Assembly (NCBI GenBank): GCA_013397795.1
Contig: VZTJ01003846.1
Coordinates: forward strand, 2,527,816 to 2,591,815
Length of the DNA: 64,000 bases
Source: Orthonyx spaldingii
Lineage: Eukaryota > Chordata > Aves > Passeriformes > Orthonychidae
Reading direction: 5' to 3'
In this document: positions 1 through 12,124 of the stretch, piece after piece
How the letters are laid out: every line of letters starts with the position of its first letter
Position numbering within the stretch: the first letter of the stretch is position 1
Position numbers and translations under genes: made by a program
Notes under the pieces: model-generated
Databases searched by the model: none
The model's input: only the letters and a program-made list of their open reading frames with translations
What the model was told of the DNA's origin: nothing

Positions 1-290
1 AGCTGGAGGGGGTCATCCTCTTCTCCCAGGCAGCTAGAAATAGGACAAGAGGAAACGGCCTCACACTGTACCGGGGAGGTTTAGGTTTAATATCAGGAGG
101 AATTTCTCCACAGAAAGGGTTGTTAAACTTTGGAATGGGCTGCCCAGGGAGGTGATGAAGTCACCATCACTGGAAGTGTTAAGAAATAACTGGATGTGGC
201 ACTTAGTGCCTTTATCTGGTTGACAGGTGGTGCTTGGTTGGACTCGGTGATCTTGAAGGTCTTTCCAACCTAAATGATTCTGTGATTATG
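1..290 (+). mobile_element. CR1 LINE 3' fragment
   Basis: The stretch reads like the last part of the CR1 reverse-transcriptase frame and its 3' UTR: the phrase equivalent to 'rnfstergvvklwngl' in DNA form around 100-150, then 'gatcttgaaggtctttccaacc' type wording, ending in the CR1 terminal motif ATTCTGTGATTATG at about 277-290. It is cut by the window start, so its 5' limit is unknown. CR1 is the dominant LINE of birds and is non-autonomous when 5' truncated like this copy. Confidence 0.9.
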
Positions 291-1680
291 TAAAATCAAT
301 GTTATAAATTCAAGTAGTAATCTATTTTTGAGTAGGTACTTCTGAGTAATTGGTTATCAGTTTGTTTATTTTAAGAAAAGGGCAGGGTTTAAGCTTAAAA
401 TTTCCAAATTATTTTATGTTGAGAAATAAGACTGGAATAGAACTATTTGACATATTATCTTCCCAAGCGTGACAAAAGAATGCTTACAACAGTAGATATT
501 AACATTATTATAATTTCTGTATTACTTTAGCAACTGCCAGAATTAAAACAGAACCTGCACCCGAATGCTTCATTCAGTAGTGATCACCTGCAAAAATTTC
601 CTACAGTTCTTTTGCCATTCTCTCTGCCTGCTAGCCTACTAAAACCATAGGTGGAGTTTTTCTGGTGTCTCCATATATCGTGTTCAACTCTTGATCTCTT
701 TCTAAGCACTTTTACAAGGCTTAACAATCCAAAGCATTGCCCATGAACAGGAATACTAATAAAATCAGTAATAACACTTCTTCCACCAAATATTGCAAGA
801 TTCTGCTGGAAATAAATGGGTTTACAAGAAGTTATTGGTGGAATCATGGTGTTGGTGATTTATATCATTCATCAAAATGGGACTTTTCAGGAGAGAATAA
901 AAACTTCTATAAATATGTGCAAAAATAAAAGAGGATCTCCTGAAGGAGTAGTTGTGAATGGCTATAGAACTCTTTCAAGAGTAGTCCAATGTAATATTTT
1001 CAATATTTAGCACTATTCAATATCTTCATTAGTATCTACAATGATGGAGTCAAGAGGATAGATACTAAATTAACCAGTTACCCCAAACTGGTTAAAGCTG
1101 CAGGTCTTGAGCAGAAGTATTAGAGTCCAGAATGGCTGTTAAAATTGAAGGTATGATCTATGAAAAATAGCTCCTATAAATCAATAAAGACCTAATGTAA
1201 TTAGTCTACTGAGATATCCATCTATCTCAAAAGGTTTCCTGATTTTTATTGGGTTATGTAGGAAATATTGCTGCGCTATTCATCTTGTTCATGCCACTCC
1301 TCTGCTATAATTGCTTCCCACTGCTCATTGTGGTGACAGTAAATACCACATTTTCACTTCTTTAATCTTATTCTTAAAAAACCCCACACATTTCTCAAAG
1401 TAATACTAGCTGAAAATAAATTATCAAAATTTCTCATCTTCGCATAATCCTGAAGCCATAACCCTTCCCCCTTCCTCACTCCTATAAATCTATACATGTC
1501 TGTTCTGTAGATAATTCTGTAACTTTGCTACAGGCCTACATTACTGTGAATTAAGGAGGGTTTTGACAGAGAGCCTGCAAGCTATACATGTAGGAAAAAT
1601 GGAGTAAGATGTAAGACATGACTTAAGGGGAGTGAGTGAACATTAAGGTATTTATGGAAAACCAATTGAGAATGAAGCCC

Positions 1681-1752
1681 CTGGGGCCGTAAATGTAGAA
1701 GATCTCTTGAGGCCCTTCTGGGCTTTTCTATGATTCAATGTGATGATTCATA
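1681..1752 (+). mobile_element. CR1 3' tail, short and diverged
   Basis: A short stretch resembles the CR1 terminus: a 'gatctcttgaggcccttctgg' type segment followed by TTCTATGATTCAATGTGATG. Only the last ~70 bases are recognisable, so the call rests on the order of the two motifs. Confidence 0.5.
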
Positions 1753-4700
1753 AGAAAGCAAAATCTATTTTTAAAGTCTCCAACTATGTGGACACATGAT
1801 CTTAACTAAATATAGCTGAGTTATCCCAATGACATCAGTAAGACCACTTGTACCTGCAAATGAATATATGAAAGTATGTTTTAATTAAAAGCCATGTGTG
1901 TTTAAATAGTGCACTGAGTTATAAGTAATATAAGTGTAATAAGAAATTACACTTCTCAAAAAAGAAAAAGAGAAATAGACATGCATTTCTAGACTTTCAA
2001 ATGCCAGATAAATCTTGTAGTCATAGTGAAAACTACATCAAAAAAGAAGGAATCCCTTACAGAGATGCCTAAACATAGGCTTTCAAAAAAAGTGCTGATC
2101 ACTCTGTACCTCAAATATGCAATCTATAGATGATGTATGGTATACCAAATAGCAGCAGGAGGTCAGCTATGACAGGATTGCTTCCAACATACTTAAAGTA
2201 CATTTGTGTTTGATAGTCAAGAGCTAGGCATTATACAAAGGTGTGGAACTTCTCGTAACTTTTAATGTTACTTTAAACAAGTAATTTGTTTCCACCTGAG
2301 AAACAAAGGCCAACTTGCTTTTCAATCTGCCTAGCATAAAAAAATGAAAAATAGTTTTCTCTGTTTTGTTTCCTTCTTTTAGTGACTGCGATATAGGAGG
2401 CCACTGAAGCAAAATATGGACAGCCTATATATCTTTACTGAAAATAAGTTAGAGACATATCAATGATCTCACAGAAGCACTGTATCCTAGGAAAACAAAA
2501 TCTCTTTGTATAGATTTTACAATAGATGTTTGACAGAATAGCAGAACTAGGGAAAAGGTTCAGAAAATTAAATTAATACTTTTTCAGAACCTTGCCAAAA
2601 TTAAATCTTAACCTAAACCATATCAGCTATCCGTATTAAAATGATAGGTTTTTTATTGTGCTGTTTTCAGCTAAAGTTGCAAAACAAGGTGAAAAGTAGG
2701 GAGTATTTTTTTTAATTAAGATTTGAAATTGTTAGCTTTGTTAGATAATTGTTACATTTGAAGATTCAGACTGATTTTAAACTTTATGGCTATTTTTCTC
2801 TAACTATATTTAAAAGTTCCTAGTCATTGTAAAGATATTTTTGTGCAAGATAAAATGTGCTCACAAGAATGTCTCTGCAGCCTGTATGTAACTGATTTAT
2901 ACTAGAGAGTTCAAAAGTGAGGGATCACATTGGCTTTTGGTTTCAGACTCGTGCTACAGCAAAGCATTGCAGTCTGAAGGAGTACTGGCTGAATTAAGGG
3001 TTCAAAACCTGCAGTGAATGGTTTTAAAGATACCACAAATGTTGCACATCTATTGCAAGAGACTAGGGGATTAATTTGATGGTATTAGCCTTAGTTCCAT
3101 ACTACAGAACATAAATGTATGTTGTAGTTTATACAAAAATGTAAAAATGAACAAATCTGAAACCATGGTTTCACAGCACTCATGGAAAAAAATTAGAAAT
3201 CACAGGCAATTTGCATTATAGTGGAAGAGCTGGTTTAGAAGATTATTAACTCCAACAGTCTGAATGTCCTAGAGCATGGAAAACAGAGTAGATCCCAGGA
3301 GAAGGGGAGGAGGCATCAGTGTGTTGACTTTGTGAGGTAGATTCCAAAAGTACAGATTACTCAGCAGGCCTTGGCTCTGCGCAAGCCCAGCTCAGCAATA
3401 ACAAAAACATCTCTATATTATCAACCCTGTGTTCAGCACAAATCCACAGCCCCATACTAGCCACTGGGAAGAAAATTAACTCTACCCCAGTCAAAACTAG
3501 TACGCTTCATTAGTTCAGTTCTGCTTTTGTCAGCAGAAGAAATATCTGAGCGGTGCTGTCTTCTTTTTGGAGCAGACTTCTTTATTAACTCTGTGGCATT
3601 TTGGCCAGTGTGCAATACAGCTTTCTGGAAAGCATTGAAGGAACCTCTGTGATATTTAATCTAACGGAAAACAAGTTGTACTGAGCCAGTAATAACAAAA
3701 CAATTATGACAACAATTAAGAAATTGTTTTGGAATTTGAATTCAAGTGGTTCTGTTTAAGAAAATTAAGATTTCTCTAACTATTCCAGCACATAAACATT
3801 TTGTTTGCTCCAATATAATATGGATTTCTTGATAAAACTAATTATTAGTAAACAGTTGTCAGTCAGTTATTAAAAATTTTCTAATTTTCCTATCACAAAA
3901 ATTAAATTTAGTTTTTTTGGTTTCTAACATAAGAATACCTACAAATTAGGCAGAGACATTGATTTATATATAATTTCTGTATGACCTTTAGTCGTATGAA
4001 TTAGTATTTCCATAGTAGTGACATTGAGGTAGAGGGAAGGGTCAAGGCAGGAAATGTCATAATTCTGTGTTGCTGAACTTGCTCCAGAGTATAATATTCA
4101 TGGAGATAAGTTTGTTCCTAATCTTCCAGATTGTGAAGATCTTAGAGATAACAGTTTGCACAAGTGCAGTTACAGCTTTAGTCCACAGCCACATCTTTTT
4201 CTTCAGCAGGTCAGTTAACTGAATTTGCAAGATCTGAAATATTGATGTGATCTATGTGTTCCTAATCATAGGAACATGCTCTGAATCTTGTGTTGAGGTT
4301 TCCCACAAATACAATTATATGTTAAATTATATACCACAGACCAACAGGAAGTACATTCATCACAACTACACTTACAGTGTGTCTGTCTTGACTTATATTT
4401 TGGTTGAAAATATTTCCAAAACAGAATTACTGTTAAATTTGTCTGAAGGTATTAACTCATGCCTTGTGTTCATTGTACCAAAATAGGAACTCGGGTTTCA
4501 ATACATGGACTCTTTGCTAAAGTGTCAGCATGTTATAGTCACAGATTAGGTTATTGGCATAAAAGTAAAAGTGTATGTACATAACAGTAAATACAAATGT
4601 ATATATCTCTTTGATTGGAATTATTCTGCAGAAGCCACTAAAGCAGTTTTCAGGAAACATTTCTTCCAAGATGGCTGCCAAAGCCTATCTCTAGATTTAT

Positions 4701-6913
4701 GATTGTAATACCATTGATATGTATCCTTTGAGAGCTATAAAAGGGGAATGAGTATTTCCTACTGTTAGAACTATTTTACACCTTATCTCTATAAAGTAAA
4801 ATAATGTGGCTTATTCAAGCACTGAAGCAATGTCTCTTTTATTGACATGTAAGTCTGGTAGAACACATTAAGTCCTTTAAAAAAAGCCAGCTTTGGACTT
4901 GGAATTACAGCTAAGCAGCATCCTCAGATGTTTCAGATACACTAGACAGACAATGAATTATGACAAGAGTTTGATGTTTCAAGCCAGGCAAAGCAAGATT
5001 GTCCAATATAAAGGTACTCAATCTGCCTGGATATTACATTACCACTACTGCCTTTTTGTACAAATACCAGTACTTTAAGTTAATAGAAATTGCTATGGTT
5101 GTTTGCTTTTTTTTTTCCTGATAGGCCCAATAAACAGAAGAATTACTTTTACAGAGTATGGTAATATGAGAACAGTCTCTGGGATAAAGAAATAATGGAA
5201 AACTGACTTAATCCTTCAGCACAGATAGAAGAATACTGCATAGGAAATCTCTGCTGTGTTTATTTTTTAACTCTCCTTCATGTTACTCAGCCCTTTGTTG
5301 CCCCTGTCTCTCTATAGTTTGCCCATTCTTATTTTTGTCCTGCATCATAAAGCATTTATTACTTAATTTTTCCATAGTACAGAATTGATTGGATGCATTC
5401 AGGAAGCATCAAGGGAAAAAAACCACTCATAGGCACAGGGTCTATTAAGCCTGGAGATGTGGCAGGAAGCAGGCCATTATGTGAAAGATGATCTTACACT
5501 CTATGGAAACAAGGAGGTTAAGACTAATGGCAGAGACCAGACCTGACTGAATAGCTCTTGTACTGAAAGGCTGTGATGCAGTGACAACCACTCTCACTAC
5601 AGTGGGGATTCACAACTTGAACAGGGGAGGCTACAACTTCATGTCTTGCCTATTTGACTTGTCAGTGGGAGTCAGAAAGCCAAAATTTACTTTACCAGTT
5701 GTTTCACTGATTTTACTAGAACATCTCCAGTAGTGAGTTTGGTTGAATTAGTCCACCTAAGTGAGTCAGGAGAACAAGATTTGAGCTCCATTCTTCAATT
5801 CATAAAAACAAAAAGTTTTGTTTGATGATCAGTAGGGCTAATACAAGGAGTATATTCCCAGCCTTAAACTGCTCTACAGTATCATTTGTAAACACAAACC
5901 CCTTGTTTTAAACAAGTGAAGACAGTGTTCTTTGGGTTTTTTCTTTTTAAGTTATTCCATTTTTGGTAGCTAAAGAGCAATGCATACATTTACACATGGC
6001 AGGAGAGTAGTGCAATAAGCAGGGATTTCTCATATCTCCATTCTGGGGCAGGGAAAAGTTTCATTCCATTCATAATTTCTTCAAAATCTAATAGAGCCAA
6101 CATGATGCAACCACATAAACATTTCTCTGCTAAAATTTGCCCATCCTAAAGTAACTCTGTTGTACATATGTTGGCTTTATTCTTGCACAACCTAAGGGCA
6201 GATTTTTAGCATTTCAGAGAAGATAAAGGGAGGTAAGATATGCTACTAGTTATTTCATTTTTTGACTTCTGCAAATTTACTTTACCCCTAATGTTATCAG
6301 TCTTCTGTCCTCTCTCTCCTGAACTGCTTAATATCGGTTGGACAATATCCCTGTGGGAAGTCATAAGTGTGTTTTTCTGTCTGGAACTGAGCAGGTGATT
6401 GTATCAATGCCTGTTAGTGTGGATGTTTGTCTAACCTGTTTTGAAAGCACATGACATTGTTATAAGGGTATATTTATAGTACAGTCATTTGTCTTCCTAA
6501 AAAATGAGAGCAACTCAGCAGGAAACACACTGCTTAATTTATGTCAAAGTATTGCTAATCACGACTGTTACTGGAATGTACTGCATATCAACAATATTAA
6601 ATTTAATCTAGATAATTTGAAAAAGAGGCTTTTGGGAAATTTGCTCCAGTCATCCTTCACAAAAATTATGTGGTCATATCTATACCAGATGCATTTTTGA
6701 TAGCTTTGAAACCAAAGTTTCTTACTGCTGTGCTTTTATTCTCTTTGGTATATTTGTTTCTCCCAGCTATTAAGAATTTTATTATCCTCTTATATTGCAT
6801 AATCCTTCAATAATATTGAATATTCTTCAGACTTTTCATGTAAGATACCCAATTTTCTGTTATTTCCTATCCCATTTTCTAATATTCAAACTACTCTGCC
6901 TTAGGTAGTCTGC

Positions 6914-6964
6914 AAAAACAAAACAAAACAAAACAAAACAAAACAAAACAAAAAAAAAAAACCC
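6914..6964 (+). repeat. (AAAAC)n microsatellite with poly-A tail
   Basis: The pentamer AAAAC is repeated about seven times and runs into a pure A tract just upstream of a CR1 fragment. Confidence 0.95.
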
Positions 6965-7007
6965 AAAACACTACAAAATTAGCCTACGTAAGTCTCAAGG
7001 GATATGT

Positions 7008-7323
7008 TGTCCATGTATATAAATATTGGAAGGGAGGGTGTAAAGAAGATGGTACCAGGATCTTTTCAGTGGTTCCCAGTGACCAGAACAAAGACAATGA
7101 AAACTGAAACACAGGAGATTCTGTCTGAACGTCAGGAAGCATTTCCTTTACTATGAGGGGGACCAAGCACTGACACAGAGTGCTTGTGGAATCTCCATCC
7201 TTGGAGATATTTCAAATCCATCTGGACATGGCCCTGCTCTATATGGCCTCACTTGAACCATGATGTTAGACAAGGTGATCTCCAAAGGTCCCTTCCAACC
7301 ACAACTGTTGTTATTCCGTGAAA
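7008..7323 (+). mobile_element. CR1 LINE 3' fragment
   Basis: The order of segments matches the CR1 3' end: 'tataaatat..gaaggg.gggtg', 'cttttcagtgg', 'acacaggagattctgtctgaac', 'ggagatatttcaaa', 'aaggtgatctccaaaggtcccttccaacc', and a final TTATTCCGTG in place of the usual ATTCTGTG. It is 5' truncated and diverged. Confidence 0.9.
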
Positions 7324-10300
7324 AAGTAAAATTACTTCTAAAACTTTGTCTAAGGTGAGATAATCATTCTAAAATTGGTTGAAGATTGACTGGAGGAACC
7401 TGACTGGTTTTTAACTGTTTTGATTCAGGTGTCCATGGGCAGCCACCTCTGTCCTAAACCTCTAGCTTCCTGTTTCTGACCCCCACACCATCTAAATGTT
7501 CACTGACGCTTCCAGAAGTGTTGAGGGTTATTTTGTCTTTGCAGCAGGGATCAGGTGTGTCTATTGTCTGCACATCCTGCACACAGTACAGAGACAAGAC
7601 AAGCACAGCATTTACACACTCTCAATAGGAGCACCCAGTAAATATCCTTCAGGCTCATTACTATGTAATTAGACTCACTATTGCATACAACAGCTTGATT
7701 TCTTTCCAGCATTCCTTCATGTCTGGGAAGAGTAAATAATGTTATATACTACCAGGTTAATGGTATTATCTGTGGAAGTGATTTGAAATGCTCATAATTT
7801 TGAACTTTGTCAAGTTGCTGTCTCGATAAGGCAGTAGTTACAGTACTGGCTTCTGCACCACATTGCATTAATATGATTAGAGCTAAATCCTCCTTGCCTT
7901 AACCTCACAAGTAATCCCATTGACATCAATTTGTTCCTAAGTCTTCTTACGGTGACAGGGAGTTGTAGCACTTTGCAGGATCACCTTCAGGGATCACAAG
8001 ACACACACAGGCACTCTCCACAGATAACTCTATTAAATAATGCAGCGAGCAGAACTGCAGTTTGACTTTCATGCCTGGTGATTTTTGTCTTTGAGGCCTC
8101 AGATATTCTGTATGAAGTTGTGAATTTTTTCACTTCCACCATGGAACCTTAAATGACCCTCTCAAACAGGTCAACAGGGTAGCAAATAGGAGCGGATAAA
8201 CTAAACACTTCAACAAAAAACTTCAATTGTTCCTTACTCTTCCTGTCTATGCCTATAGTGAATACTGTGGCTAGCACAACTTCTTTCTGTCCCAAGAGTG
8301 ATTGGATTTTGGATTTTTCTGCATAAGTATTTTTTCATAAGTCCTTTTAAAGACTTGCAGCATCACCATTCTGTAACTTGTGGAAAGTTGATTTCTTCAA
8401 AAAACAAATATTCTTTAACTTTCAAAAAGTGTCGGCAGAATGTGAGAGTTTGGAAGAACTAAAAGAAAATTACTGTTTTATCTAGAGAGTTGTTTAGATA
8501 TTTCCCATAGAAGAGTGTTTTAAAGTCACTTATTCTTAATTAGCAGTAATTTGAAGGGATTATGTTTTGTTGGGGGAAGGGAGAGGAGCAAAACCTGAAC
8601 TTCTTTAGTCCTTGTCTATCTCAGTTAATTACAGATAGAAAGGAGAACAGAATTGGCTTCTTCCAAAGTCAAAGCATATTTCCACAGTAGCATCCTCATA
8701 AAAACCTGCAAGAGATAAGGGTTCCCAAGCCTGAACTTTATTGTACTGAGAGCATATAAAAAATTTATTTGCCAATTTTTTCTGACCCGATTTCCCATCT
8801 TTTTTCTATTTCCCCCTGCTCTTCACATTTTAGTTTTTAAGATGAATCTTTTTTTTCTGTCTTCGAGTGTATCAAGAAAAATGAGAGAAGTGTGTTGCTG
8901 GTTTTACATGCTCATAAAACGTAGGCTTTAGAGCCAATGGGAAAAACTGTTCAGAGTTTTTTCTCTGTTCTGAGTTTTAGGGCTTGAAGGAAAGTGGTGC
9001 TCAAGAGGAAAGTGTTTATGAATGCAAATGTAGATATTCAAATTTTTCAAGGGATGTCAGAAAGCCCAGAAGGCTCTGAAGGCATCTCAGTTGCAAGAAC
9101 TTCCACTGAATTCTGGGGGGATTTGATTCCAAATTTTTATCAGTGTCTGTGGAAATTCCATCTGTAAATATGTGATTTTGCCATTGGGTTGAAAAAGGAA
9201 TGACACAAGAAGAGCACCCCAGAACAGGGAGAACTGATCCGGATTGCAGTCCTGGAGAGAGTAACAGAGTAGCTTGCTGGGGCTGTTGCAGTCAAGATAG
9301 GAAAGAGATGCAGTGTGCATTCCTTGAATGCCCCTCTGTGCCAGGTACCAACTGTGTGAGGAAGGCTGGTCACAGTGTGGGAACACAGGCAAGAATCCCT
9401 GCTCTGCTAACCCTTGAAAAAGTCTCTCTATGGATCAAGGCCAATTCTGCTAACAACTAAACCGAACCAAGTTTCTCATTAATGTAAGCTACCACCGTAG
9501 ATACAACGTTGCTGGAAGTATAGCTCAGCTTTCCCTATACGGGTGAAACAGTGGGTTGTTTCCAACAGCACGTGAAGCACTTTCTTTCCACATTCCTTCT
9601 CCTCCCTAATATGTTTTGTTTGCTCATATAAAGTCTGCGTTTTGTGATTTCAGAAGACACAGTCTAAGAGCACTTTGCCATAAAGAATATGTTCTCAGAG
9701 GTTTTCGGGGATTCCTGGTATTTCTCAGGCTACTGTGGGAAATTCTTCAATAAATAAGTAGGACAGTAAAGTTAGTATTAACAACACACTCCTAAGGCAA
9801 CTCCCCATAGTCACTTCTTAATTTCTAGATAAACATGCTTTTTGTTACCTCTCTTCGTGCATGGATTCATGCACAGTCCTGTGTGCTGATGCAGATGAGC
9901 AGCACTGACATTGTATCTTGCGGCCACGCTGGTGATGCCGTGTGTGGGAGTTACCCATGTGGAACAGTGGCTTATGTAATCTCCCCATCCCTGCGCACGG
10001 GCTGGGAAAAGAAGGCAGCCATAAGGCAGGGAAGAGATTTATGAATGCTGTGATGTATCTAGGTTTTTGCTGCCACTTTAGGTGACTGCATTTTCTTAAT
10101 GTGGTACTGGCCTTAACAGCTGAACAAGCAGCAAGAAATAGCACAAGAAGCTCTTACTTATATTCTCTTGTGTTATAAAAACATCTTCTCTTTTTATTAC
10201 TTTGATACTGTGCAAAACCCATGCCTCACTTGTTGACCAATTTAACTTGAATAGTCCATTAGGCTGTTAGAATGGTTTTTCTTCATTTTTGTTTTGTGTA

Positions 10301-11997
10301 ATTTCACTAACACTGTAACAGATCTGAGTGATGGTTATGGAAAGGCTATTATAATTCTATTTGTGACTTGTTGTTTTCATCTGGCTGTAGTATCTCCATA
10401 GATACCTACATTTAATTAATTTTCAACTGTTACTTCTGTTTTTACATGCTCTAATTGTGAGTGTACCAGAATTGAGCTTGCGGATCCACTTGCCCAAACT
10501 TTCTCAACTGTCATCACCAATTTTGCGTTCTATTTTTGTTGGTCTAGTGTTCAGCTGGATGGAGAGCTTAATTTTTTTTTTCCTATTCAAATGGATTTTC
10601 TGTTTCAAGGCTTCTCAATGACTGCTTTGCATTTTGTGTATTTTAGAAAATGCATATCTAAGTGAACTCTGAAATGTAATCAGAAGTTGATCAGAGGATG
10701 TGATGGACATGGTTCTTTTGACTCTGTGCTGCCTCATAGAAAATTTATTCTCAGTAAAAAGTTCTGTAGAGTCCATTATATTTGATTTTTCCTGAAAACA
10801 AACTATTAAGGAGAAATTTTCTTCTACTTAACATTCGAAAACACTCGTGTATGGATTTCTTGCTGGTGCCAAAGGTGATTTGTTTAAACACTGATTGATG
10901 TATCTGTTCCTTTTCTTCCCTTCCTTTTCAGAATTCTGATGAATCCACTGTAACAGCCTTTAAAATCATGTTGTGACTTTTGTCAAGGCCCACAATACTC
11001 AGAGTATTAATGAGAGTATTCATGGTGTACCAACACGTGTCTTTGTTTTAAAATCCCAATTAAAAATGCAGCCATAATAATAGCACAATTGAATTAATAC
11101 AAATAACTTGCGCAAATGCCTATATACAACTCACCAGTTATGGCAGCTGAATAAGAATTGCAGGCAGGTGTGATGACAGAATAACTTTTGAGAGCATAGT
11201 AAAATTACCTTGCAGAGAAATACACCACACTAAAGGCCGTGGGATCTGAGAAATTAAATCATGATTTCTTGAAGTTTATGAAGAAATATTTTGCATGGGG
11301 TAGCAGTAAGTTCAACACAGCTTTTGATCAGGCAGGATGAATAAGTGCTGCTAACATATCATTATTCCAGAGTTTAAAGCAGATGTTGTGTTTTCCATTG
11401 AACCTGAAGGTAAGAACAAATACATCTAAATACATCTAATGCTCCTTACAAGATGGTACCCCAGCTCTAATCAATAGCATTTCCTTATGGAGAGCAAAAG
11501 AACTTTATCTGCATAAAAATAATACTTCTGCAATGTGTTCTCATCCAGATTTGGTCCAATATCTGCTGTCAAAGGTTTCAGGAATTTCTTTATCCAGTAC
11601 CCCCTAAAATGTATCTTTGTACTGTTGCATTCAATTTAATAGTCCAGTTCAAATACAAGTTTTTAAACAAGTGGCATTTATCTGTATGTGACAGAAAAGC
11701 ATGACACACAATGCAGACATCTTGTCATTAAGGGGTAGAACCAGTTTTCATGAGATGTGGTTGTGCTGTGGACTTCTCGGGTCAAGACTACAAAATACAG
11801 CCTTTCTGTGTGTTTTATCCTTAGTAAAATGGGGATAAAGATACCTTTGATATTTATCTTGCTTATTTTGGGATGTACCGTTCTTAACAATGATATTTTC
11901 ATGTGGGCTATAATATTAATATCATAGAAACAAAAAGTAGTTGAAAATCCAGTCAGGATACAGTACTAGATTTTCTCCTCTCTCTCTCCCCCTCTAG
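7324..11997. other. Non-coding stretch upstream of first WDR64 exon
   Basis: No exon of WDR64 or another gene was recognised here. Open frames near 9.1-9.5 kb and 9.8-10.1 kb overlap one another on both strands and show no family resemblance. The stretch holds copy A of a dispersed repeat (10241-10462). It ends in a strong polypyrimidine tract and AG that accept the first WDR64 exon. Confidence 0.6.
10241..10462 (+). repeat. Dispersed repeat, copy A
   Basis: This segment aligns by eye with 19354-19560 in the same orientation. Shared blocks in the same order include TAACTTGAATAGT, AATTTCACTAAC, TGTAACAGAT, TTATGGAAAGG, AGTATCTCCA and ACATGCT. The family is not one I can name. Confidence 0.75.
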
Positions 11998-12124
11998 GTT
12001 TTCAGAGTGTGGGATATACAGACTCTTTCACCACTGCAGGTCTTCCATGAAAGTCAAGGGAGTCCTGAAGAGCTGAATGCCTTTCCCATGGTATTTGACA
12101 ATGATCACGGCATGCTTTTCATGG
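11998..12124 (+). CDS. WDR64: WDR64 exon (first in window)
   Basis: The acceptor follows a long CT tract (..CCCCCTCTAG); the donor is ATGG|GTATGT. It starts in phase 0 and ends in phase 1. It encodes VFRVWDIQTLSPLQVFHES and on to DNDHGMLFMG, a WD blade end followed by the start of the next blade. Confidence 0.92.

Larger units (their letters stand above)
291..7007. other. Non-coding stretch, no exon recognised
   Basis: This is AT-rich DNA with stop codons in all frames and only short chance reading frames. No exon with a recognisable protein, tRNA or structural RNA was seen. It is either a long intron of WDR64, whose 5' exons are not in the window, or upstream flank. A short CR1 tail lies at 1681-1752; the rest is unremarkable. 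Confidence 0.6.
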
